NCBI RefSeq assembly: GCF_041053105.1
Contig: NZ_CP163444.1
Span: forward strand, 7,472,501-7,536,500
Origin: Streptomyces sp. R44
GTDB lineage: Bacteria > Actinomycetota > Actinomycetes > Streptomycetales > Streptomycetaceae
Direction of reading: 5' to 3'
Length of the DNA stretch: 64,000 nucleotides
Positions 34,031 through 43,465 of this stretch are shown in pieces. The position numbers and the translations under genes are program-made. The notes under the pieces are model-generated. The model made no database searches and was not told the DNA's origin. It saw only the letters and a program-made list of their open reading frames with translations. Position 1 is the first letter of the stretch. Each line of letters starts with the position of its first letter.

Positions 34031-35161
34031 GTGCGCTCATCCCTCCGCCGGACGCGGCGAACCGGCCTCGCGGCCGCGGCGCTCGTCCCGGCCCTGCTGC
34101 TCACGGGCTGCGACTCCGTGTGGGAAGGCGCCGGCGGCGAACCGGCCGCGGCCCCCGTCCAGGAGGACGTCTTCCTCCAGGCGCTCGGTGCCCACGGTCC
34201 CGACCCCTTCACCGCCTCCACCGTCCGCAACACCGCACCGCCCGCCGCCCCGAACCGGCAGCCGGACGACGGCGCCGAGCAGGTCCGCGAGGTCGCCGGC
34301 TCCACCCCCGGCCTCTACGGCGGCACCCGTGCCGTCGGCAGCTGCGACGTCGAACAGCAGGTCGCCCTCCTGGCCGCGGACCAGGCCAAGACGCGCGCCT
34401 TCGCCGACGCGGCCGGCATCCCCGAGTCCCACGTCGCCGACTGGCTCCGCGGGCTCACCCCGGTCGCCCTGCGCGCCGACATCCGCGTCACCGACCACGG
34501 CTACCGCGAGGGCAAGCCCCGCGCCTTCCAGGCCGTCCTGCAGACCGGTACGTCGGTCCTCGTCGACCAGTACGGCGCCCCGCGCGTCCGCTGCGCCTGC
34601 GGCAACCCCCTCCGCAGCCCCGCCGCCGACCGCAGCGGCATCCACCAGGGCGAGGCCTGGGACGGCTTCGACCCCGACCGCGTGATCACCGTCAAGCCCA
34701 CCAGCTCCGTCGTCGGCAGCCTGGTCATCGTGAACACCACCGACCGCACCTGGATCGAGCGGCAGACCGGCAGCGACGGCGCCGAGGACCGGAAGCCCGA
34801 CGTGGAGCCCGCCTGCGACCCCGACGCCTGCGCCCTCGGCGGGGCCGGCACGCCCGACCCGACCGGCCCCGGCCGGCCCGCCTCCCCGGACCCCGCCTCC
34901 CCGGCTCCCGTGCCGCCGCCGCCCGGCTCCCCGGACCCCCTCCGGCCGGCCCCCACGACCCCGCACCAGGACGTCCCCGACCCGTCGGAGCCGACGCCGT
35001 CCGCCCCCGATCCGTCCGCGGACCCGTACCCCGACCCGTACACCGAGCCCCTCCCCGACCCGTTCGCGGAACCCCCCACCGTCCCCGACGGCGAACTGCC
35101 GCCCGACGAGCTCTTCCCGGCCGGTCCGGCACCCGACCAGCCGGAGACCTTCCAAGGGTGA
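34031..35161 (+). CDS. DUF6777 domain lipoprotein with proline-rich C-terminus
   Basis: 376 residues from GTG with GGGAG 6 nt upstream. A lipoprotein signal (RRTRRTGLAAAAL ... LLLTGC) puts it on the outer face of the membrane. The middle shows the DUF6777 pattern: GSTPGLYGGTRAVGSCDVEQQ, LRGLTPVALRADIRVTDHGYREG and VRCACGNPL. The last 100 residues are Pro/Asp/Ser-rich and likely disordered, perhaps crossing the cell wall. The function is unknown. It lies next to operator palindromes shared with the divergent YndJ-like operon. Confidence 0.8.
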   Translation: MRSSLRRTRRTGLAAAALVPALLLTGCDSVWEGAGGEPAAAPVQEDVFLQALGAHGPDPFTASTVRNTAPPAAPNRQPDDGAEQVREVAGSTPGLYGGTRAVGSCDVEQQVALLAADQAKTRAFADAAGIPESHVADWLRGLTPVALRADIRVTDHGYREGKPRAFQAVLQTGTSVLVDQYGAPRVRCACGNPLRSPAADRSGIHQGEAWDGFDPDRVITVKPTSSVVGSLVIVNTTDRTWIERQTGSDGAEDRKPDVEPACDPDACALGGAGTPDPTGPGRPASPDPASPAPVPPPPGSPDPLRPAPTTPHQDVPDPSEPTPSAPDPSADPYPDPYTEPLPDPFAEPPTVPDGELPPDELFPAGPAPDQPETFQG

Positions 35162-35210
35162 AACGGATCTTCCTGGTGCGGCCGGGCGGGGCTGCGCCTA
35201 GCGTGGCCCC

Positions 35211-37298
35211 ATGAACGCGGGCAGCGGGGGCGGGGAGGCGATCGCGCGGCTCGGCCGTGCGCCGGAGAAACCGGAGACCGGCACACGGATCCTGGCCGAC
35301 CACGGCTCCGCCTTCCGGATGGGCGGCTTCGACTGGGACCTGCTCACCGGCACCATGGCCATGGACGACGCCGCCCTCGACGTGTTCGACATGGACCCCG
35401 ACGAGTACGACGGCCGGCCCGAGAGCCTGAGCCCGCGGGTGCTGCCGGACGAGGGCCGCCGGCTCGACACCCTCGTGGCCCAGGCGCTCAAGGACGGCAG
35501 CGAGCAGTACGGCGCGTACTTCCGCATCCGCCGCCGCGACGGCAGCCACCAGTGGACCCACACCCAGGGCCTCGTCCACCGCGACGACGCCGGCCGGCCC
35601 GTCCGCATCATCGGCATCCTGCGCGACGCCACCCATGAACTCACCGAGTCCGCCGCCCGGCTCGGCCTCGACGAAGGGCGCAGAAAGCGGGCCGGGGTCG
35701 TCGAGGGCACCACGGCGGCCCTCGCCTACGCCCGGACCGTGCAGGACGTCATCGACCTGCTCAACGACTCGCACGCGCTGGAACACTTCGGGGCCGCCAG
35801 CCTGGTCATGGGCCTCCTCGAAGCCGGCCGCATCCATCTCGTCGCGGAGGGTCCCGACGGGGCCTTCGTGCCGGGCACCCGGTTCACCCGGGTGGACGAG
35901 CCGTACCCGATGAGCGAGGTCATCCGGACCCTGCGCCCCCGGTTCATCGAATCGCCCCGGGACTTCGCCGACTCCTTCCCCGTGCTCTGGCCGCACATCA
36001 GCGGGCTCGGCATCACCGCGGCCGCCTATCTGCCGCTCATCGCCCAGGCCCGGCCCATCGGCGCGCTCGGCCTGCTCTACAGCGACAAGACCGGCTTCAG
36101 CGAGGACGAGCGGACACTGCTCGTCGCCCTCGGCAGCAGCATCGCCCAGAGCCTCCAGCGGGCCGTGCTCTACGAGCAGGAGCACGACCTCGCCGAAGGG
36201 CTCCAGCAGGCGATGCTGCCCCGCCGGATCCCCGAGGTGCCCGGTGCCCAGACGGCCGTCCGCTACCGCTCCGCCCGGCTCGGCCGGGACATCGGCGGCG
36301 ACTGGTACGACGTCATCGCGCTGCCCGGCGGCCGGGTCGGCTGCGTCATCGGCGACGTGCAGGGCCACGACACCCACGCGGCGGCCGTCATGGGCCAGCT
36401 GCGGATCGTGCTGCGCGCCTACGCCGCCGAGGGCCACCCGCCCGCCACGGTCATGGCCCGGGCCTCCGTCTTCCTCCATGAACTCGACACCGAACGCTTC
36501 GCCACCTGCACCTACGCGGAGGTCGACCTCGGCACCGGAGTCGTCCAGGTGGTACGCGCCGGTCATGTCGACCCGCTGATCCGGGAGATCGACGGCCGCT
36601 GCCGCAGACTCCCCGTGGAGGGTGGCCTTCCGCTCGGGCTCTCGGCGGAGTTCGGCCGCCTGGACTATCCGGTGACCACGCTGGAGCTGGACCCCGGCCA
36701 GACGCTGATGCTCTACACCGACGGGCTCGTGGAGAAGCCGGGCGCCGACCTCGACGAGGGCCTCCAGTGGCTCTCCTCGCTCGTCCGGCGCGGCCCCGCC
36801 GACCTCCAGCACCTCGCCGACCACCTCTGCGACGTCGTCGCCGAGCGGGGCGGCGAGGACGACGTCGCGATCCTGCTGCTGCGCCGCCACGGCACGTACC
36901 ACCCGCGGGGCACCGGCCGCTTCCAGCAGCACGTGGCCCAGAACGACCCGGAGGCGCTGAGCTCCGCCCGGCACATGATCCGGGCCGCCGTCCGGGCCTG
37001 GGGCGCGGGGGAGCGCGCCGACGAGATCGAACTGGTCGCCGACGAGCTGATGACCAACGCCCTGATGCACACCGACGGGGGAGCGATCGTGACCCTGCGG
37101 ATCCTGACCGGGCCCCCGAGGCGGCTGCGGGTGGAGGTGGAGGACCGGTCCAGCGCCCTGCCCCGGCGCCGCGAGGCCGGGGACGCGGGGGTGTCCGGGC
37201 GCGGACTGCTCCTGGTCGACCGGCTCTCCGACGCGTGGGGCGTGGAGCCACGGGGTGGCGGCAAGTGCGTGTGGTGCGAGTTCACCGTGGAGCGCTGA
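35211..37298 (+). CDS. PAS-GAF-SpoIIE phosphatase with C-terminal RsbW-like kinase domain
   Basis: 695 residues. PAS about 35-150, GAF about 165-320, PP2C/SpoIIE phosphatase about 345-565 (GGDWYDVIAL near 362, GDVQGHD, LYTDGLVEKPG), and an HATPase_c anti-sigma kinase domain about 590-690 (ELVADELMTNALMHTDGG). Such multi-domain proteins switch anti-sigma-factor antagonists in response to signals, and Streptomyces has many. Both the phosphatase and kinase motifs look intact, so one protein may carry opposing activities. TAGCGT lies 6 nt before the ATG with no Shine-Dalgarno, suggesting a leaderless mRNA. No sigma or anti-anti-sigma gene is adjacent. Confidence 0.9.
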   Translation: MNAGSGGGEAIARLGRAPEKPETGTRILADHGSAFRMGGFDWDLLTGTMAMDDAALDVFDMDPDEYDGRPESLSPRVLPDEGRRLDTLVAQALKDGSEQYGAYFRIRRRDGSHQWTHTQGLVHRDDAGRPVRIIGILRDATHELTESAARLGLDEGRRKRAGVVEGTTAALAYARTVQDVIDLLNDSHALEHFGAASLVMGLLEAGRIHLVAEGPDGAFVPGTRFTRVDEPYPMSEVIRTLRPRFIESPRDFADSFPVLWPHISGLGITAAAYLPLIAQARPIGALGLLYSDKTGFSEDERTLLVALGSSIAQSLQRAVLYEQEHDLAEGLQQAMLPRRIPEVPGAQTAVRYRSARLGRDIGGDWYDVIALPGGRVGCVIGDVQGHDTHAAAVMGQLRIVLRAYAAEGHPPATVMARASVFLHELDTERFATCTYAEVDLGTGVVQVVRAGHVDPLIREIDGRCRRLPVEGGLPLGLSAEFGRLDYPVTTLELDPGQTLMLYTDGLVEKPGADLDEGLQWLSSLVRRGPADLQHLADHLCDVVAERGGEDDVAILLLRRHGTYHPRGTGRFQQHVAQNDPEALSSARHMIRAAVRAWGAGERADEIELVADELMTNALMHTDGGAIVTLRILTGPPRRLRVEVEDRSSALPRRREAGDAGVSGRGLLLVDRLSDAWGVEPRGGGKCVWCEFTVER

Positions 37299-37427
37299 AC
37301 TTGTTAACTGAGCGTGAACTGATGGTACTTGACCGTAACTGACGGTACGCGATTGACTTCGTTCGCCACCTCCCCGCGTAGGACACGTCGTAGAACACCG
37401 CAGGACACCGCCGGACAAGAGGACACT

Positions 37428-38798
37428 GTGAGCAGCGAGCTACTGGCACCCCTGGACCTGGCCTTCTGGCACCTCGAATCCACCGAACACCCCCTGCACC
37501 TCGGGGCTCTCGCCCACTTCGGCCCACCGCCCCCCACCGCCGGGAACGAACCGGCCGACATCCTCGGACTCCTCGCCCGGCGCGCCGCCGCCGTCCCCCG
37601 CCTCCGGATGCGCGTCCGCGACGTCCTGTTCCCCGTGGGCGGCGCGGCCTGGAGCGCCGACCCCGACTTCGACGTACGCCGGCACGTCCACGAGATCACC
37701 GTCCCCGGCACCGACTTCCCCGCCGAGACCGCCCTGCTCGCCGCGGAACTCATGGAACGCCCCGTCGCCCGCGGCCTCCCGCCCTGGGAGATGTACCTGC
37801 TCAGCGGCGCCCCCGACGGCTCCTTCGCCGTCCTCGTCAAACTCCACCACGCCCTCGCCGACGGCATGCGCGCCGTCGCCATCGGCGCCGGGATCTTCGA
37901 CGAGATCGCGGCGGGACGACGCCCGTCGGGCCGCGCCCGCCCCGTCCCCCCGCGCTCCTGGCTCCCCGGCCCCGGCCGCCTCCTCGGCATCGCCCGGGAC
38001 CGCCTCGGCGACCTCGGCCGGGCCGTCGAGGTCGGCGCCTCGGTCGTCGGCTCCTCCGTCGCCCGCGCCGGCCACCTCGACCCGCGCCCCACCGGCCCGC
38101 TCGCCGCCGAATCCAGCGGCACACGGCGGATCGCCACCGTCACCCTGCCCCTCGACCGCGTCCAGCGGATCCGCCGCACCACCGGCGGCACCGCCAACGA
38201 CGTCCTCCTCGCCCTCGTCGCCGGCGCCCTCCGCCGCTGGTTCGACGGCCGCGACCTGCCCCTGCCCGGCACCGACCCGCGCGCCCTCGTGCCCGTCTCC
38301 CGCCGCCGCCCCGGCGGCCCGGCCGGACCCGGGAACAGCCTCTCCGGCTACCTCCTCGACCTGCCGGTCACCGACCCCGACCCCGCCTCCCGGCTCGCCG
38401 CCGTCCGGGCCGCCATGGACCGCAACAAGGCCGCAGGACCCTTCCGGGGAGCGGGCGCCGTCGCCCTCCTCGCCGACCAGCTCCACCCGCTCGCCCACCG
38501 ATTCGGCGCCCCCCTCGCCGCCGGAGCGGCCCGTCTCCTCTTCGACCTCCTGGTCACCCAGGTGCCGCTGCCGCGCTCCGCGCTCTCCCTCGGCGGCGCC
38601 CCGCTGCGCGCGCTCTTCCCCATGGCCCCGCTCGCCCGCGGCCAGTCCCTCGCCATCGCCATGTCCCCGTACGGCGGCCGGGTCCACATCGGCCTCGTCG
38701 CCGACGGCGAGGCCGTCCCCGACCTCGCCGCCCTCGCCGCCGCGCTCACCGCGGAACTCGACCTGCTCGACCCGCCGGACGCTACGGAGCGCACGTAG
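37428..38798 (+). CDS. Wax ester synthase/diacylglycerol acyltransferase (WS/DGAT)-like protein
   Basis: 456 residues from GTG with AGAGG 5-6 nt upstream. The N-terminal LLAPLDLAFWHLES and the catalytic HHxxxDG (H140-H141-ALA-D145-G146) are present, along with the second-half TANDVLLALVAGALRRW and the conserved NSLSGYLLDLP region. WS/DGAT enzymes acylate alcohols or diacylglycerol with acyl-CoA to make storage lipid, which Streptomyces accumulates before antibiotic production. The end overlaps the convergent S33 peptidase gene by 17 bp. Confidence 0.85.
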   Translation: MSSELLAPLDLAFWHLESTEHPLHLGALAHFGPPPPTAGNEPADILGLLARRAAAVPRLRMRVRDVLFPVGGAAWSADPDFDVRRHVHEITVPGTDFPAETALLAAELMERPVARGLPPWEMYLLSGAPDGSFAVLVKLHHALADGMRAVAIGAGIFDEIAAGRRPSGRARPVPPRSWLPGPGRLLGIARDRLGDLGRAVEVGASVVGSSVARAGHLDPRPTGPLAAESSGTRRIATVTLPLDRVQRIRRTTGGTANDVLLALVAGALRRWFDGRDLPLPGTDPRALVPVSRRRPGGPAGPGNSLSGYLLDLPVTDPDPASRLAAVRAAMDRNKAAGPFRGAGAVALLADQLHPLAHRFGAPLAAGAARLLFDLLVTQVPLPRSALSLGGAPLRALFPMAPLARGQSLAIAMSPYGGRVHIGLVADGEAVPDLAALAAALTAELDLLDPPDATERT

Positions 38799-40416
38799 TG
38801 CCGGGGCTGACCTTGGTGAGGGAGACCAGGTAGGCCTCGACCTTCGCGTCGACGCAGGCGTCACGGCCGTAACCGGTGTGCCCGGGGGCCCGGAAGGACA
38901 GCAGCATGCCGCCGGGGAACTGGCGCGCCAGGCTCACCGCCTCCTCGTACGGGGTCGCCGGGTCCCCCTCCGTACCGACGACGAGGACCGGCGGAACGCC
39001 CGCCGCCCGCACCCGGTGCGGGCGCTGGGTGCCGGCCGGCCAGTCCTTGCAGACCAGCTCGCTCATCACCCCGGACGTGCCGTACACCCCCGCGGCCTTG
39101 TCGGCGGGGGCCAGCGCGTCCCAGTAGGCCTGGGCGTCGCGCGGGTGGGGGACGTCGAGGCAGTTGACGGCGATGAGGGCGGCCTCGCTGTTGTCCTCGG
39201 GCACGTCGCCCGCCGTCCCCGTGGCCTCCTGGCCATCGGGGCCGGCATCGGCGTCGGTATCGGCATCGGCATTGGCGTCGGTGTCGGTGTCGGGCGTCTC
39301 CTCCTCGCCCGCCGCCAGGGCCGCCAGCTTCGTACCGTCGCCGCCCTCCGCCGCCCGCAGCGCCGCCGACAGGCCCTCCCACTGCGCCTCCGGCGTGTAC
39401 ATCGACAGGCTGAGCGCGCTGACCAGGCCCGCCGCGTCGAGACCGTCCTCGGAGCCGTCGACCGTCAGCGGTGCGCGCCGCGTCCGTTCGAGGAGCCCGT
39501 CGATCAGGGCGCGTATCTCCTCGGGCGACCCGCCGGGGCAGCCTTCGCCGACCACGTCGGCGCAGGAGTCGGCGTACTCGTCGACCGCGTCCCGGAACCC
39601 GGTCGACTGGCCCAGGACGCGCTGTCGCCAGTCCAGGGACGGGTCGACCGCGCCGTCCAGCACCATCGCCCGTACGCGGCGCGGGAACTGCTCGGCGTAC
39701 GAGGTGCCCAGGCTCGTGCCGTACGACCAGCCGACGTACGTCAGCGCACGCTCGCCGAGGGCCGCCCTCAGCACGTCGAGGTCCCGGGCCGCGTCCTCCG
39801 TCCCGACGTGCGGCAGCAGCGGGCCGCTGGCCTTCCGGCAGGCGGCGGCCTGCGCCCGCGCACCCGCCAGGGCCTCGGCGCGCTCGGCGTCGGTACGGGG
39901 GTCGAGCGGCGTCGCGTCGACGGTCTCGGTCCCGCCCTCGGTGCGGCAGGTCAGGGCCGGCTTGCTGCCGCCGACCCCGCGCGGGTCGAAGGACACGACG
40001 TCGAACCGCTCCCGCACGCCCCGGCCGATCTCGTCGGCGACACCGTCCTGGACGAGCTTGGCGCCGGGCTCGCCCGGGCCGCCCGGGTTGAGGACGAGCG
40101 AACCGACGCGCTTCCCCGGGAGCGCGGTGGCCGCCTTCGCCACCGGCAGCACGAAGGTCTTGCCGTCGCCCGGACGGGAGTAGTCCCTGGGCACGGTGAG
40201 CGTCGCGCACCGGACGTCGCCGCAGGGCCGCCACACCAGCTTCTGGCCGTAGAAGCGCCGCAGATCGGGGCGGGCGGCCGGGTCGACGGGGGAGGCGGAG
40301 GTGCGGGGCCGCTTCCCGTCCTGGCCCGGCCCGGCCGTGCAGGCGGCCAGGGACGTGGTGCCGAGGACGGCGAGGGCGAGGACGAGGGCCCGGCGGCGGG
40401 CGGTGGAGCGGAACAC
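38782..40416 (-). CDS. Secreted alpha/beta-hydrolase-type tripeptidyl aminopeptidase lipoprotein (S33)
   Basis: 544 residues from GTG at 40416 with GGGAG 5 nt upstream. The signal ends in a lipobox SLAAC (C26). Nucleophile S231 in GWSYG, an Asp in VVGTEGDPATPYE and a His in APGHTGYG form the triad, and NPGGPGEPG fits the oxyanion region of the Streptomyces Slp/Tap family, which removes N-terminal peptides. An Asp/Ala/Thr hexanucleotide-repeat insert (DTDTDANADADTDADAG) lies before the C-terminal lid. The gene follows a 51-bp tandem repeat with OmpR-type spacing and the kinase/regulator pair on the same strand, so it may belong to that regulon. Confidence 0.88.
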   Translation of the reverse strand: MFRSTARRRALVLALAVLGTTSLAACTAGPGQDGKRPRTSASPVDPAARPDLRRFYGQKLVWRPCGDVRCATLTVPRDYSRPGDGKTFVLPVAKAATALPGKRVGSLVLNPGGPGEPGAKLVQDGVADEIGRGVRERFDVVSFDPRGVGGSKPALTCRTEGGTETVDATPLDPRTDAERAEALAGARAQAAACRKASGPLLPHVGTEDAARDLDVLRAALGERALTYVGWSYGTSLGTSYAEQFPRRVRAMVLDGAVDPSLDWRQRVLGQSTGFRDAVDEYADSCADVVGEGCPGGSPEEIRALIDGLLERTRRAPLTVDGSEDGLDAAGLVSALSLSMYTPEAQWEGLSAALRAAEGGDGTKLAALAAGEEETPDTDTDANADADTDADAGPDGQEATGTAGDVPEDNSEAALIAVNCLDVPHPRDAQAYWDALAPADKAAGVYGTSGVMSELVCKDWPAGTQRPHRVRAAGVPPVLVVGTEGDPATPYEEAVSLARQFPGGMLLSFRAPGHTGYGRDACVDAKVEAYLVSLTKVSPGTTCAP

Positions 40417-40442
40417 GGAAACTCCCCTGAGTGGTCGGTCCG

Positions 40443-40544
40443 GGGAAGCGTCACGCACGGATGCTGAGGATTTGCTGAGGACGGTCCCTTTGCGGGAAGC
40501 GTCACGCGAGGATGCTGAGGATGCGCCGAGGACGGTTCCGTCGC
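40443..40544. repeat. Two tandem 51-bp direct repeats upstream of the S33 peptidase
   Basis: Copies at 40443-40493 and 40494-40544 are nearly identical. Each holds a pair of TGCTGAGGA-like motifs spaced 11 bp apart, one DNA turn, which is the usual spacing for OmpR-type response-regulator sites. It lies between the peptidase and the kinase/regulator operon, partly inside the peptidase leader, and is a good candidate operator. Confidence 0.65.
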
Positions 40545-40558
40545 GGACGGGTCCCGGG

Positions 40559-41851
40559 TCAGTCCGAGGCCGGCAGCCGCAGCACGAACCGCGCCCCGCC
40601 CGCCACCGACCGCCCCGCCGTGAGGGTGCCGCCGTGCGCGTGCGCCACCCAGGAGGCGATCGACAGACCCAGGCCGGTGGACCCCGATCCGCTGCGGAAC
40701 CGCTCGAACAGCGCGCCCGCCACCTCCGGAGGCAGGCCGGGCCCCGCGTCCTCGACCGTCAGCGTGCCGTCCCGGCCCACCGTGAGCAGCACCTCCGCCG
40801 GAACGCCCGGCGCGTGGCCGTGCGCGAGCGCGTTGTCCAGCAGATTGCCGACGGCCCGGCGTACGAGATCGGGGTCGGCCACCACGACCGTCTCCTCGGC
40901 CTCCACCCGGACGCGATGGCCCTCACCGGCGGATTCCTCCACCACGGCCTCCACCAGCTGGTCCAGACGCAGCGGCTGCCGCGCCACCGCCGCCGTACCG
41001 GACATCAGCCGGGCCCGGGTGAGCAGCCCGTCGACGAGCCGGCCCATGCCCTCCGCGAGCCGCAGCGTGCGCCGGTGCACGTCCGCGCTGTCGGTCTCGC
41101 CGCGCAGCGCCGTCTCGGCGAGCGTCCGGAGCGAGGCGGCCGGGGTCCGCAGATCGTGCGCGGCGTCCGCGAGGAAGGCCTCCTGCCGGTCGAGCGCGGC
41201 GAGCGCGGGCCGGACCGCGCGGCCCGACAGGACGTGACCGACCGCCGCCGACAGCAGGACGAGCACCGCGCAGCCGCCCGCCGCCAGCCGGACGAGCCGC
41301 CGGTGGTCGTCCCGCGGCGCGGTCGCGTCGGCCACGGTCACGAGCACGCCCTGCGGCGCCTCGCCGTCGGCCGCCTCTGGCGCGTAGAAGGGCTGCGCGA
41401 ACACACGGACCGGATCGCCGCCCGTCGTACGCCCGTCGAAGGCCCGTACGCCGTCGGCCCGCACCGCCGCACGGCCCGCGTCCAGGACGACGTCCCGGCT
41501 CACGGTCAGGCACGGCTTCGCCGGCGCGTGCTCGACGGTCAGCCGGTCCGTGTCCGCCGGGTCCACGAGCAGCACGGTCAGCGGAGGGCACGCGGTGTCC
41601 ACCGAGTCGGCCAGGACGTCCAGGACGAGCCGCCCGCCCTCGTCGGTCTCCAGGAGCCCGAGGGCCCAGCTCGTGTCCGCGTCCATCGTGTGATCGAGCT
41701 GCTCCCGCCAGCGGCCGCTGTCGCCGCGCACGGCGAGCACGGCCATCGCGATCAGCCCCACGGCGCTGGTCAGCGCGAACAGCAGACTGATCCGCCGGCG
41801 CAGCCGCAGCACGCGGTCCTTCGGCGTGAGCGGCCGCGAGGTGGTCCTCAC
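40559..41851 (-). CDS. Two-component sensor histidine kinase
   Basis: 430 residues. The GTG start overlaps the regulator stop by 4 bp. Two membrane segments frame an extracytoplasmic sensor domain (about residues 45-190) with two Cys that may form a disulfide (TACPPL, KPCLTV). The cytoplasmic part has the H-box AHDLRTP (phosphorylated H232), N-box NLLDNALAHG, and G boxes DAGPGLPP and GSTGLGLSI. It resembles CutS-type kinases of the OmpR/EnvZ class, but the identity is not certain. It pairs with the upstream OmpR regulator; the downstream peptidase may be a target. Confidence 0.88.
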   Translation of the reverse strand: MRTTSRPLTPKDRVLRLRRRISLLFALTSAVGLIAMAVLAVRGDSGRWREQLDHTMDADTSWALGLLETDEGGRLVLDVLADSVDTACPPLTVLLVDPADTDRLTVEHAPAKPCLTVSRDVVLDAGRAAVRADGVRAFDGRTTGGDPVRVFAQPFYAPEAADGEAPQGVLVTVADATAPRDDHRRLVRLAAGGCAVLVLLSAAVGHVLSGRAVRPALAALDRQEAFLADAAHDLRTPAASLRTLAETALRGETDSADVHRRTLRLAEGMGRLVDGLLTRARLMSGTAAVARQPLRLDQLVEAVVEESAGEGHRVRVEAEETVVVADPDLVRRAVGNLLDNALAHGHAPGVPAEVLLTVGRDGTLTVEDAGPGLPPEVAGALFERFRSGSGSTGLGLSIASWVAHAHGGTLTAGRSVAGGARFVLRLPASD

Positions 41852-42522
41852 GACACGCCGTCGGACGGCGAGAGCCGGTAGCCGACCCCGCGCACGGTGT
41901 GGATCAGCGGCGGCTCCCCGAGCTTGCGGCGCAGCTGGGAGACGAGCACCTCCAGGACGTTCGACTGCGGTTCGGCCATCTCGTCCCAGCAGCTCTCGAT
42001 CAGCTCGGCGCGGGAGACCGCCTGGTCGCAGCGGGCCGCGAGGACCTCGAGGACCGCGAACTCCCGGCTCGTCAGCATGAGCAGCACCCCGGCGCGGCGC
42101 ACGTGCCGGCGGGCGGTGTCGATCTCCAGGTCACCGATCCGGTGCACCGGCGGCCGGACGACCGCGGACCGGCGGCACAGGCTGCGCACCCGGGCGACCA
42201 GCTCGGGCACGGCGAAGGGCTTGACGAGGTAGTCGTCCCCACCGCTCGCGAAGCCCTCCACCCGGTCCGCCACGGTGTCGCGCGCGGTCAGGAACAGGAC
42301 CGGCACGTGACGCCCGGAACGCCGCAGCCCGTCGACATAGGCGGCGGCGTCGCCGGACGGCAGCATCCGGTCGAAGACCGCGCAGTCGTACGCCGTGACG
42401 AACAGCGCCTCGTCGGCGCGGGGCAGATCGGCGGCCTCGTCGACGGCGAGCCCGGCGGCCCGCAGAGCGGCGGCCACCCCGAACCGGAGGTCTTCGTCGT
42501 CCTCGACGAGCAGTACACGCAC
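41848..42522 (-). CDS. OmpR/PhoB-family response regulator
   Basis: 224 residues. The receiver domain has acidic pocket EDDED, phospho-acceptor D51 (VFDRMLP), and LTARD and LVKPF; the C-terminal winged helix has LTSREFAVLEVLA and TVRGVGYRL. The GTG start is preceded by TAGGGT 6 nt upstream and no Shine-Dalgarno, suggesting a leaderless mRNA. It is translationally coupled to the kinase and probably binds the 11-bp-spaced repeats at 40443-40544. Confidence 0.9.
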   Translation of the reverse strand: MRVLLVEDDEDLRFGVAAALRAAGLAVDEAADLPRADEALFVTAYDCAVFDRMLPSGDAAAYVDGLRRSGRHVPVLFLTARDTVADRVEGFASGGDDYLVKPFAVPELVARVRSLCRRSAVVRPPVHRIGDLEIDTARRHVRRAGVLLMLTSREFAVLEVLAARCDQAVSRAELIESCWDEMAEPQSNVLEVLVSQLRRKLGEPPLIHTVRGVGYRLSPSDGVS

Positions 42523-42582
42523 GCCGCAACCCTAGACGCCGTCCGCCGCGCGCCCCGATGCACGGTGCGGCAGGGTGGAGCC

Positions 42583-43455
42583 ATGCCCGAACTCCCCGAG
42601 GTGGAAGCGCTCCGCGCGTTCCTCGACACGCACCTGGTGGGCAAGGAGATCGCCCGCGTCCTGCCCGTCGCGATCAGCGTCCTCAAGACGTACGACCCGC
42701 CCCTGAGCGCCGTCGAGGGCGCCGAGTTCACCGCCGTCGGCCGGCACGGGAAGTTCCTCGACCTCACCACCACCGGTGCCGCGGGCGAACTCCACCTCCT
42801 GATCCACCTGGCCCGCGCGGGCTGGCTCCGCTGGCAGGACCCACTGCCCTCGGGGCCGCCGAAACCGGGCAAGGGCCCGCTGGCGCTGCGTATCGCCCTC
42901 ACCGGCGGCGACGGCTTCGACCTCACCGAGGCCGGCACCACCAAACGCCTCGCCGTCCACCTGGTCCACGACCCCCAGGACGTGCCGGGCGTCGCCCGCC
43001 TCGGCCCCGACCCGCTCGCGGAGGACTTCGGCGCGGAGGAGTTCGCCGCCCTGCTCGCCGGGGAGCGGCGCCAGATCAAGGGAGCGCTGCGCGACCAGAG
43101 CCTCATCGCGGGCATCGGCAACGCCTACAGCGACGAGATCCTGCACGTCGCGAAGATGTCCCCGTTCAAACCCACCCAGAACCTCACCCCGGAGGAGACC
43201 ACCGCCCTCTGGACGGCGATGCGCACCACCCTCCGCGAGGCCGTCGAACGCTCCCACGGCCTCGCCGCCGGCAAGCTCAAGGCCGAGAAGAAGACCGGCC
43301 TGCGCGTCCACGGCCGCACCGGCGAACCCTGCCCGGTCTGCGGCGACACCATCCGCGAGGTCTCCTTCAGCGACTCCTCCCTCCAGTACTGCCCCACCTG
43401 CCAGACCGGAGGGAAGGTCCTCGCCGACCGCCGCCTGTCGAAACTCCTCAAATAG
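42583..43455 (+). CDS. Fpg/Nei-family DNA glycosylase
   Basis: 290 residues; ATG with GGTGGAG a few nt upstream. The N-terminus PELPEVE gives the catalytic Pro and Glu used for base excision and AP-lyase cleavage. RLGPDPL, QIKGALRDQSLIAGIGNAYSDEIL and the C-terminal zinc finger CPVCGD ... YCPTC (C-x2-C-x16-C-x2-C) are intact. It repairs oxidised bases. Whether it is an 8-oxoG-type Fpg or a Nei2-type enzyme cannot be decided by eye. The stop codon is part of the -10-like box of the next gene. Confidence 0.85.
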   Translation: MPELPEVEALRAFLDTHLVGKEIARVLPVAISVLKTYDPPLSAVEGAEFTAVGRHGKFLDLTTTGAAGELHLLIHLARAGWLRWQDPLPSGPPKPGKGPLALRIALTGGDGFDLTEAGTTKRLAVHLVHDPQDVPGVARLGPDPLAEDFGAEEFAALLAGERRQIKGALRDQSLIAGIGNAYSDEILHVAKMSPFKPTQNLTPEETTALWTAMRTTLREAVERSHGLAAGKLKAEKKTGLRVHGRTGEPCPVCGDTIREVSFSDSSLQYCPTCQTGGKVLADRRLSKLLK

Positions 43456-43465
43456 ACTCCCGCGC

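Noticed and set aside
35211..37298. Treating the SpoIIE protein as two genes (phosphatase and anti-sigma kinase)
   Set aside because: The frame is continuous and no internal start with a ribosome-binding site was found.
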